From an uncultured Lachnospiraceae bacterium (lineage in GTDB: Bacteria > Bacillota > Clostridia > Lachnospirales > Lachnospiraceae), in contig CADCPL010000049.1 in the NCBI GenBank assembly GCA_902803305.1, positions 1 to 11,983 of the forward strand: a DNA stretch of 11,983 nucleotides, in the 5' to 3' direction. Under the pieces are notes generated by a model. The model was not told where the DNA came from. It did not search any database and saw only the letters and a list, made by a program, of their open reading frames with translations. Both the position numbers and the translations under genes were made by a program. Every line of letters begins with the position of its first letter. Within the stretch, counting starts at the first letter, position 1. Shown here piece by piece: positions 1 through 5,967 of the stretch.

Positions 1-1200
1 CTTCAGTATCTGCTCGATCTTGGGCGTTTCCACGGGCTTGCTGAGGTAGTCTGTAAAACCTTTCCTCAGATATTCATCGCGCATGCCTCTTATGGCGTTT
101 GCCGTAACCGCGATCACGGGAACCGATGCCCTGTCTTTATCGGAAAGAGCCCTTATCGCGTTAAGCGCTTCTTCTCCGTTCATACCCGGCATCATATGAT
201 CCATGAAGATGATGTCGTATGTATTTTCCGATGCTTTCTTCACGGCTTCTTCTCCGCCTTCGGCGGTATCAGAGTCGATCTCATAATGCAGCAGAAGTCC
301 CCGAAGTATCTTCACGTTAACGGGATTGTCGTCTACAACGAGCACCTTTGCCGACGGTGCATATATGACGGATTTCTTCTTTTCCTCCTGCTTATGATAT
401 ACGAGGTAGTTGGACAGTTTTTTACGGTCCATTACCTTCTGTGGAATGCATATGATGAATCTGGTGCCTTTTCCGTACTCGCTCTCTACTTCGATGGTTC
501 CATCCATAAGCTGTATGAGCTGTCTGCTGATGGAAAGTCCCAGTCCGCTTCCTTCGACATTTCTGTTAAGGCGCATGTCAACCTGACGGAACTTGTCAAA
601 GATCAGTTTCAGATCCTCTTTTCTGATACCGATACCCGTATCTTCCACTTCAAAACGCATCATTACCGTATCGGGATCGTCTGTCTCTGCATACGTTGCA
701 GAGAGCTTAACGTATCCTTCTTTCGTGAACTTGACTGCGTTGTTGCATATATTTGTCAGTATCTGCCTGATCCTGACGATATCCCCGTACAGCTGGCTCG
801 GAAGTTCCGGATTGGCATCTATATGAAATTCTATGCCTTTTTTTGCGGTCGGGATGGACATGACCGATTCTATATCCGTGAACAGATAATGCAGGTAATA
901 CGGAACAGGAACAAGCTCCATCCTTCCCGATTCGATCTTGGATATATCAAGAAGATCGTTGATGATCGACAGAAGGTGGCTCGCAGCACTCTTTATCTCG
1001 GATGAATACTCATTAACCTGATCGGATGCATCAAGCTGTAAGAGCAGCTCCGCAAACCCGCTTATCGCGTTCATGGGCGTACGGATCTCATGTGAGATGT
1101 TCGCTATGAACGCGTTCTTTGACCGGTTTGCAGCCTCGAGCTCCTCTATCTTACGGAGCAGTTCATCATTTTGTTGTTCGCTCTTTTTTGACTGGCTCAT
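1..1200 (-). CDS. Soluble hybrid sensor histidine kinase with C-terminal receiver (3' end cut by window edge)
   Basis: The 400 visible residues contain no signal peptide or membrane segment. A short N-terminal coiled coil (about 5-30) leads into a HisKA dimerisation domain with the H-box around 34-44; His37 in the ISHEIRTP motif is the predicted phosphorylation site. A HATPase_c domain follows, with its N box (NICNNAVKF), G1 box (EDTGIGI) and G2 box (GSGLGL). A receiver domain follows, with an acidic pair in VVDDN and phospho-acceptor Asp334 in FMDHMMPG. The SKPVE segment near the window edge is the usual end of a receiver, so only a short tail, or an additional Hpt domain, should be missing. 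No PAS, GAF or transmembrane input domain is seen, so the stimulus is unknown. The ATG at 1200 is the only usable start in this frame; it lies inside the bactofilin gene (35-bp overlap) behind a weak GGA, which suggests translational coupling. Family assignment is firm; the pathway is not known. Confidence 0.93.
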   Translation of the reverse strand, partial: MSQSKKSEQQNDELLRKIEELEAANRSKNAFIANISHEIRTPMNAISGFAELLLQLDASDQVNEYSSEIKSAASHLLSIINDLLDISKIESGRMELVPVPYYLHYLFTDIESVMSIPTAKKGIEFHIDANPELPSQLYGDIVRIRQILTNICNNAVKFTKEGYVKLSATYAETDDPDTVMMRFEVEDTGIGIRKEDLKLIFDKFRQVDMRLNRNVEGSGLGLSISRQLIQLMDGTIEVESEYGKGTRFIICIPQKVMDRKKLSNYLVYHKQEEKKKSVIYAPSAKVLVVDDNPVNVKILRGLLLHYEIDSDTAEGGEEAVKKASENTYDIIFMDHMMPGMNGEEALNAIRALSDKDRASVPVIAVTANAIRGMRDEYLRKGFTDYLSKPVETPKIEQILK

Positions 1201-1720
1201 TGTTTTCCGGTTTCTTTTCCTTTGTATCCTGTACCGTTTCGGTCTTTTCCGGCTTTTCTGATTTTTCGGTCTTCTCTGTTTTCGCCGGTTTTTCCTGCTT
1301 TTCAGGTGCTTTGATCGGTTCGGTCTCTTTCAGCCTGAGCCTTCCTTTTCTGGCTTTTGACCTGTCTACGTTCATGTTGCAGTTGCCCTGGAATACGGAC
1401 TGCTCATCGATGAGTATCTTCGATGTATTGATATCACCGTAGACCTCTCCGGTCGGTTCTATGTTAGTCTTGTCGTTTATCGTCAGGTTTCCGTCCACAA
1501 CTCCGGCAACGATTATGTTGTCCGCGATCACATTGCCCTGGATCTGTCCGCTCTGTGACAGGACAACGGTTCCTTCGGCGCATACACCGCCTACAACGGT
1601 CCCGTCTATGCGAACCGACGAAGATGTTATGAGCGTTCCCTCTATCTTCGTATCCGATCCTATAAACGTTGAAATGGATGTCTGACTTACCCTGACCTTA
1701 TTATCGTCCCTGAAAAACAT
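1166..1720 (-). CDS. Bactofilin (polymer-forming cytoskeletal protein)
   Basis: This 184-residue protein has the bactofilin (DUF583/CcmA) pattern. A short N-terminal segment (1-15) is followed by a beta-helix of repeated hydrophobic/Gly strands from about 16 to 118, including GTLITSSSVRIDGTVVG, GNVIADNIIVAGVVDGNL and GEVYGDINTSKILID. Bactofilins self-assemble without nucleotide into membrane-associated filaments that localise envelope enzymes. Residues 121-184 form a low-complexity, highly charged Lys/Glu/Pro/Thr tail with TEK/SEK/PEK repeats, probably disordered. The start at 1720 has a strong GGAGG six bases upstream. The gene lies 17 bp after a LytM-domain gene, a pairing seen with bactofilins in other bacteria (for example Helicobacter ccmA beside csd genes), which supports a cell-shape or peptidoglycan role. 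Its last 35 bp overlap the histidine kinase gene. Confidence 0.92.
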   Translation of the reverse strand: MFFRDDNKVRVSQTSISTFIGSDTKIEGTLITSSSVRIDGTVVGGVCAEGTVVLSQSGQIQGNVIADNIIVAGVVDGNLTINDKTNIEPTGEVYGDINTSKILIDEQSVFQGNCNMNVDRSKARKGRLRLKETEPIKAPEKQEKPAKTEKTEKSEKPEKTETVQDTKEKKPENNEPVKKERTTK

Positions 1721-1737
1721 ATATGACCTCCGTCTGC

Positions 1738-2532
1738 CTATTTTTCCTTAAGAAGTGTTCTCGGATCTATGAACTCTCCGTCCTGCTTGACCTCAAACGC
1801 AACAAATCCGTCTGTCGGAAGCATCGCAAGAACATCACCCTTTACCACTTCGTAGCCTTCCTTTGCGGTCACATCACCGCTTAATCTGTAGTATGTGACA
1901 TAGCCGTTTTCGTGATCGATCACGATCCCTCTTGTGTAGTAGGGATTGCTGTCATCCGAATCAACGTGTGTGATCAGGCCGTCACCTGCTGCCACGACAA
2001 CGGCACCTTCCACCGTTGAAAAAACGATGCCGCCCGTTTCGCCGCCGCCCGTTCCGGCGTACGGATCATCGACCAGTATGGCATTTGCGTTCCTGATCGG
2101 TATCTCGTCCGGTACGGCCGCAACCGCAGCGATCTCTGCCTCTTCCTCTTCTTTTTTCGAGATCGTGTCCTCTATCTTGGAAAAAACTTCCTTATCGGCC
2201 GCGATCTGATCATTAAGTGACGAGACCGTGCTCTCAAGCTGCATATTGTTTGATTTGAGTTCTCTGACGGAACTCTCGGCATCTTCGAGCGATGTCTTGA
2301 GCTTATGATTGTGAACGACCATTGAGCACAGGAGTCCTATGACAATGATGGCAACAGCCACTGCACCCGTAAAAAGCTGGAGCAGCCTGTCGAAACTTAT
2401 CTCGACCGTTTTGGCGGCATCCGATGAATTCGGTATCAGGAGCATCGTAAAACCTGTGGTCGCCCTCTTGGTGTCCGCTCTTTTCGTCTTTTTCTCTTTC
2501 GGTTTTCTCTCTTTTAATTTATTCCAGATCAA
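1738..2532 (-). CDS. Membrane-anchored coiled-coil protein with degenerate LytM/M23 domain
   Basis: The 264-residue protein has a very basic cytoplasmic N-terminus (1-25), one transmembrane helix (about 52-73), an extracellular coiled coil (about 75-130), an acidic/Ala linker and a C-terminal LytM (M23) fold from about 160 to 262. The fold is visible in EGAVVVAAGDGLITHV, VIDHENGYVTYYRLSG, VKGDVLAM and FEVKQDGEFIDP. The usual zinc ligands appear to be absent: the HxxxD region reads TGGIV (166-170), the HxH motif reads FVA (243-245), and Arg216 replaces the His of YAHL. It is therefore probably not a peptidase but a binding or activating protein, as known for EnvC-type LytM proteins. The start is TTG: an in-frame TGA lies two codons upstream, the next Met is residue 30, and an AGGAG sits nine bases before the TTG. 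It overlaps the permease gene by 14 bp. The partnership with the adjacent bactofilin is inferred. Confidence 0.85.
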   Translation of the reverse strand: MIWNKLKERKPKEKKTKRADTKRATTGFTMLLIPNSSDAAKTVEISFDRLLQLFTGAVAVAIIVIGLLCSMVVHNHKLKTSLEDAESSVRELKSNNMQLESTVSSLNDQIAADKEVFSKIEDTISKKEEEEAEIAAVAAVPDEIPIRNANAILVDDPYAGTGGGETGGIVFSTVEGAVVVAAGDGLITHVDSDDSNPYYTRGIVIDHENGYVTYYRLSGDVTAKEGYEVVKGDVLAMLPTDGFVAFEVKQDGEFIDPRTLLKEK

Positions 2533-3577
2533 GCTTCATGTCTCCTGCCTTGATCCATCCGTGCTTTCTCATGAATTCGCTTATACCGAAAGAAAGTGCG
2601 GCGGGAAGTATGAAATGGAGCAGAATGATCTTTACCAGTACAATCACAGGCGACTCTGCGGCAGTCATATCCTGGTATGTCATAAGCTGTCCCACGAGTC
2701 CGCTCGTTCCCATTCCGGATCCGGTGGCATTGTTTGTCATATCAAATACAAGAGTTCCTACAGGTCCGAGTATCGCCGATGTTATTATGGCGGGAAGCCA
2801 TATGATCGGTTTTTTCATTATGTTCGGAACCTGAAGCATGCTCGTTCCGATACCCTGTGCGAAAAATCCGCCCCATCCGTTCTCACGAAACGATGCGACC
2901 GCAAATCCTATCATGTTAGCGCAGCAGCCTACCGTTGCGGCTCCTGCGGCAAGACCCGACAGATTAAGTATCAGTCCGAGTGCTGCCGAGCTGATGGGCA
3001 GCGTAAGGACCATTCCCATGATCACGGATACGAGTATTCCCATCACAAAAGGCTGGCGCTCCGTGCTCCAGTTCACAATGCCTCCGAGCCATGTCATGAA
3101 TCCGGAGATCGGAGGTCCGAGAAGGATCCCGGCAAATGCGCCCGACAGGATCGTAACGGACGGCGTGACGAGAATATCAAGCTTGGTCTTTCCGGCAACG
3201 AGTCTTCCGACCGTGATCCCGACAAGAGCAGCTATATATGCTCCGAGCGGTTCGCCCGGTCCCTTGTAGTTAATTACTCCTTCCACGAGTACAGTGCCTG
3301 CAATTATATTGCTTGCAAATGCACCTATCATTCCGCACACTGCGGCCGAAAAGATAACAAGGGGCTTTTCCTTGAACTTGACCGCAACACCGCAGCCGAT
3401 ACCTGCACCGGTTATGCTGCTTGCTATCTGACCGATCATGATAAGGCTTGACCCGACAAATCCGGGTATATACGAACCTATCTGTTTGATTATGGTCCCT
3501 ATGATAAGTGTCGCGAACAGTCCGAGGGCCATTCCCGATAATCCGTCGATAAAAATGTAGTTCAGTATCTTTTTCAT
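2519..3577 (-). CDS. PTS EIIC-like membrane permease (PTS_EIIC_2 family)
   Basis: The 352-residue, very hydrophobic protein has about eight to ten predicted membrane segments separated by Gly/Pro-rich loops, such as GPPISGFMTWLGG and NMIGFAVASFRENGWGG. The pattern matches the PTS_EIIC_2 family of phosphotransferase-system-like permeases, and the length is typical. Classical EIIC proteins carry sugar while EIIA/EIIB domains phosphorylate it. No EIIA, EIIB, HPr or metabolic gene is present in this window, so the substrate is unknown and phosphotransfer-coupled transport is unproven. The start at 3577 follows GGGAG. A sigma-A-like promoter lies about 75-105 bp upstream, making this the first gene of the four-gene unit with the LytM-like protein, bactofilin and kinase. 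Its final codons contain the ribosome binding site of the next gene. The membrane-transporter call is confident; the substrate is not inferred. Confidence 0.85.
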   Translation of the reverse strand: MKKILNYIFIDGLSGMALGLFATLIIGTIIKQIGSYIPGFVGSSLIMIGQIASSITGAGIGCGVAVKFKEKPLVIFSAAVCGMIGAFASNIIAGTVLVEGVINYKGPGEPLGAYIAALVGITVGRLVAGKTKLDILVTPSVTILSGAFAGILLGPPISGFMTWLGGIVNWSTERQPFVMGILVSVIMGMVLTLPISSAALGLILNLSGLAAGAATVGCCANMIGFAVASFRENGWGGFFAQGIGTSMLQVPNIMKKPIIWLPAIITSAILGPVGTLVFDMTNNATGSGMGTSGLVGQLMTYQDMTAAESPVIVLVKIILLHFILPAALSFGISEFMRKHGWIKAGDMKLDLE

Positions 3578-3611
3578 TTTTTCTCCCTGTTCACAGCGTC
3601 TGACTGTTTAT

Positions 3612-3633
3612 ATGGATCACATACGGTATCCAT
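3612..3633. promoter_or_regulatory. Inverted repeat in the EIIC leader, possible operator or RNA hairpin
   Basis: ATGGAT (3612-3617) and ATCCAT (3628-3633) are perfect 6-bp inverted arms with a 10-bp centre. The symmetry continues partly inwards (7 of 9 positions if extended). It lies just downstream of the predicted start point of the minus-strand promoter. That position suits a repressor site or a small leader hairpin. Neither a regulator nor a function is shown by the sequence. Confidence 0.35.
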
Positions 3634-3652
3634 GGCAGACTTACTCAAAAAT

Positions 3653-3681
3653 AATATACTCTTATAACAACGATTTTTCAA
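3653..3681 (-). promoter_or_regulatory. Sigma-A-like promoter for the EIIC/LytM/bactofilin/kinase unit
   Basis: Read on the minus strand, TTGAAA (3681-3676) and TATATT (3658-3653) are separated by exactly 17 bp. Transcription would start near 3646, giving a leader of about 70 bases before the permease ATG. The match is good, but no start site has been measured. Confidence 0.65.
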
Positions 3682-3689
3682 ACTTTTTA

Positions 3690-3718
3690 TTTACAACTGT
3701 GCGTGGTTGTGCTACTAT
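3690..3718 (+). promoter_or_regulatory. Sigma-A-like extended -10 promoter of the cold-shock gene
   Basis: TTTACA (3690-3695) and TACTAT (3713-3718) are separated by 17 bp, and TG at 3710-3711 gives an extended -10 (TGC before TACTAT). The start point would be near 3725, leaving a leader of about 39 bases. This is much shorter than the long thermosensing leaders of enteric cspA. Its -35 box is only 8 bp from the -35 box of the divergent promoter. Confidence 0.65.
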
Positions 3719-3763
3719 TCCCTTGTTGTTTTATGTTCTATTTTATTTTCGGAGGTATCTGCA

Positions 3764-3961
3764 ATGAAAGGTACAGTTAAATGGTTCAACAACCAGAAGG
3801 GTTACGGATTCATCTGTGACGAAGAAGGCAAGGATGTATTCGTACACTACTCAGGACTTAACATGGAAGGCTTCAAGTCTCTCGACGAGGGCGCTTCAGT
3901 TGAGTTTGATGTGGTAGACGGAGAAAAGGGTCCTCAGGCCACTAACGTAACCAAGTTATAA
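3764..3961 (+). CDS. Cold-shock domain protein (CspA/CspB family)
   Basis: The 65-residue protein is a single cold-shock domain of normal length. It starts MKGTVKWFNNQKGYGFI and contains both nucleic-acid-binding motifs: RNP1 (KGYGFI, about residues 12-17) and RNP2 (VFVHY, about 26-30). These five-stranded beta-barrel proteins bind single-stranded RNA and DNA and act as RNA chaperones in the cytoplasm. The ATG at 3764 is chosen because GGAGGT (3751-3756) lies seven bases upstream and translation from it starts exactly at the conserved N-terminus; the frame is open further upstream, but that part is not conserved in kind. It is the only + strand gene here and is monocistronic, with its own promoter and terminator. 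The short leader gives no evidence for cold-specific induction, and many such paralogues are constitutive. Confidence 0.96.
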   Translation: MKGTVKWFNNQKGYGFICDEEGKDVFVHYSGLNMEGFKSLDEGASVEFDVVDGEKGPQATNVTKL

Positions 3962-4040
3962 TCTCCGAAGCTTGTGCCTTTTCAACTATATATATACCTT
4001 AGTATTTATGTGAGGGAAAAGTAACAGAAACAGGGATTAT

Positions 4041-4071
4041 AAAAAAGGAACCGCATTGCGGTTCCTTTTTT
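4041..4071. terminator. Bidirectional intrinsic terminator
   Basis: A perfect inverted repeat has 14-bp arms (4041-4054 and 4058-4071) around a 3-base loop. The GC-rich core GGAACCGC is flanked by six A on one side and six T on the other, so it ends in a U run when read from either strand. It lies 79 bases after the cold-shock stop codon and 8 bases after the stop of the minus-strand HD-GYP gene, so it probably ends both transcripts. Confidence 0.92.
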
Positions 4072-4079
4072 ATCGTCTG

Positions 4080-5207
4080 TCATTGTTGTCTCTGCTGGTT
4101 CATGATCTGCTGTGACATTGCCGTGTTCTGCTGTATCTGCATCTCTATCATCTTGGTCGCATCTCTCAGATCGTTATGCACACGCTGGAAGGCCGCTACG
4201 ACCTGCGGATCGAACTGTACTCCCGCGCCCTGTGTGATGATATTGTAAGCTTCCTCATGTGTCTTGGCCTTCTTGTAGCTTCTCTCCGCAACAAGTCCGT
4301 CGTAAACATCGGCGACCGCAAGTATCCTTGCAAGTATCGGGATATTGGCACCCGCCAGTCTGTCGGGATATCCGTTACCGTCGACCCTTTCATGATGGTA
4401 CTTCGCCATCTGGAACGAATAGTACAGGAACTTATTATTGGGAAGAAGGTACGCATATTTCTGGATAGCGTTTGCTGCCATCGTCGTATGCGATTTCATG
4501 AGCGCGAATTCTTCGTCGGTGTACTTACCAACCTTGGAGAGAACGGCATCGGGAACGCCGATCTTTCCCATATCGTGAAGTCTTGAACTGAGAAGTATAA
4601 GTTCAAAATCGTTGGGGTCTATCCCGTAGTTAACACCCGACAGCAGCATCTCCTTGAGCAATATCTCCATGTACTTGGACACGCAGATACAGTGCTTACC
4701 TGTGTAGGGATCCTTCTGGGAGATCAGGTCCGTGATGATACCGATGATGAAGTACTCAAGGTTCATCGCGTTCCTTGTCTGCATAGTCGCGGTCTGCTTG
4801 AGCTGATTATTGTATTTATCCATCTGCGACTTGTAATCAAGTACGTCAGCCTGAAGCTCCATACGCTTGCGCAGAAGGTCTGGGATGATAGGCTTACGGA
4901 TAAAATCAACGCCTCCGAGTCTGTATGCCTCCATCTCCGTAGTGTTCTCTTTATCACCCGACAGGAAGATCACGGGGATGTTCTTGGTCTTTTCACTTGT
5001 CTTGAGTCGCATGATAAAATCGAACCCGTTTATTCCGGGCATGGCAACATCAAGCAATATGAAATCGGGCATTATCGTCGACTTGGCAAGTCTCTGAAGT
5101 GCCGCCTTGGGATTGTTGATGTCAATGATCTTGTACTGTTTCTCAAGCGCTCTTTTTGCTACGAGAAGCTCGGTATCATTGTCATCTATGATCATTATCG
5201 TATACAT
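4080..5207 (-). CDS. Response regulator with receiver and HD-GYP domains (RpfG-like)
   Basis: The 375-residue cytoplasmic protein begins with a receiver domain (about 2-120): acidic pair Asp8/Asp9, phospho-acceptor Asp53 in LLDVAMPG, and Lys105 in RKP. A helical linker (about 120-150) leads to an HD-GYP domain (about 150-350) with His211-Asp212 in LHDMGKIG, HTT at 240-242, and HHERVDGNGYP at 271-281. The later DVYDGL and FDP motifs are also present. HD-GYP enzymes hydrolyse cyclic di-GMP to pGpG or GMP; the metal-binding and GYP residues look intact, so activity is likely. The last 25 residues or so are a Gln/Met-rich tail (for example QIQQN and NQQRQQ) of unknown role. The start at 5207 has AGGAG eight bases upstream, and the gene overlaps hisA by 13 bp. 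The partner kinase is not evident; the hybrid kinase at 1-1200 is a separate unit. Confidence 0.95.
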   Translation of the reverse strand: MYTIMIIDDNDTELLVAKRALEKQYKIIDINNPKAALQRLAKSTIMPDFILLDVAMPGINGFDFIMRLKTSEKTKNIPVIFLSGDKENTTEMEAYRLGGVDFIRKPIIPDLLRKRMELQADVLDYKSQMDKYNNQLKQTATMQTRNAMNLEYFIIGIITDLISQKDPYTGKHCICVSKYMEILLKEMLLSGVNYGIDPNDFELILLSSRLHDMGKIGVPDAVLSKVGKYTDEEFALMKSHTTMAANAIQKYAYLLPNNKFLYYSFQMAKYHHERVDGNGYPDRLAGANIPILARILAVADVYDGLVAERSYKKAKTHEEAYNIITQGAGVQFDPQVVAAFQRVHNDLRDATKMIEMQIQQNTAMSQQIMNQQRQQ

Positions 5208-5965
5208 CTGATAATCTCCTCTATGCCCAAACTGCCGCCGAAAATATCAAGTCGTGAACCTACCGTAAAATCAACCTTTCCGGATCCGATATCCACGATC
5301 CGTCTTATATCGTCATAGGATGAGATCCCTCCTGCATAGCATACTTCCTGTTTTGCTTTTGCAAGTATCCTTATCAGATCCCCGTCTACGCCCGACGATC
5401 TTCCTTCCGAATCCACCGCGTGGACTAGAAATCCGTCGCAATATCCGCCAAGCCTGTCAAACAGCGCTTCATCAACCGTTTCATCCGACACGGTCTGCCA
5501 TCTGTTTGTCGTCACGTGATAAGCACCGTCCGTATACGTACAGCTAAGATCGATGACTATCCTGTCCGCTCCGACCGACGCCACAAGCTTTTCGATCTTA
5601 TCGTAAGATATCCTGCCTTCTTCGAAAATGTAACTCGTCACTATAACGTGGCTTGCGCCTTCCGCAAGAAACTCCGGCGCATTTTCGGGACCGATCCCTC
5701 CGCCTATCATAAGGCCGCCGGGATACGCATGAAGCGCGGATATCGCCTGTGATCTTGATGCCCCGTAATATTCTGAATCCTTCGAATTCAGGATTATCAC
5801 ATGACCGCCCGGCAGGTCATACTCTTTATAAAGTCCGGCAAAATATGCCGCATCCCTGTCAGACACATAGTTCTCTACGGCACTATCACCCGCGTCGTTG
5901 AGCGTCGATCCTACTATCTGCTTGACCTTACCGTTATGTATGTCGATGCACGGACGAAAACTCAT
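5195..5965 (-). CDS. hisA: Phosphoribosylformimino-5-aminoimidazole carboxamide ribotide isomerase, eukaryotic type
   Basis: HisA is a (beta/alpha)8-barrel isomerase converting ProFAR to PRFAR, the fourth step of histidine synthesis. This 256-residue protein resembles the fungal/plant HIS6 type more than the usual bacterial HisA. It shares CIDIHNGKVKQIVG at the N-terminus, the segments DRIVIDLSC and NRWQT, and the C-terminal GSRLDIFGG phosphate-binding region. Asp8 and Asp139 sit where the two catalytic acids of the family are expected. GGGIGPEN (88-95) and YAGGISS are further phosphate-binding loops. It lies 2 bp after dapB and overlaps the HD-GYP gene by 13 bp; no other his gene is in the window, so it is separated from any histidine operon. 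The start at 5965 has an AAGG-type site inside the end of dapB. The assignment is confident; the eukaryotic-type label is from remembered family patterns. Confidence 0.9.
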   Translation of the reverse strand: MSFRPCIDIHNGKVKQIVGSTLNDAGDSAVENYVSDRDAAYFAGLYKEYDLPGGHVIILNSKDSEYYGASRSQAISALHAYPGGLMIGGGIGPENAPEFLAEGASHVIVTSYIFEEGRISYDKIEKLVASVGADRIVIDLSCTYTDGAYHVTTNRWQTVSDETVDEALFDRLGGYCDGFLVHAVDSEGRSSGVDGDLIRILAKAKQEVCYAGGISSYDDIRRIVDIGSGKVDFTVGSRLDIFGGSLGIEEIIRCIR

Positions 5966-5967
5966 GA

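Noticed and set aside
196..1005. + strand open frame opposite the histidine kinase
   Set aside because: The minus strand encodes a kinase with intact H, N, G and receiver motifs across this whole stretch; the + frame is its shadow.
2339..3451. Long + strand open frame opposite the EIIC and LytM-like genes
   Set aside because: It crosses the 3' end of one real gene and the 5' end of another and encodes a low-complexity His/Arg/Ser-rich sequence without recognisable domains.
3707..3763. N-terminal extension of the cold-shock protein from an upstream in-frame ATG
   Set aside because: The extension would overlap the promoter -10 element. The strong GGAGGT and the conserved MKGTVKWF start both point to 3764.
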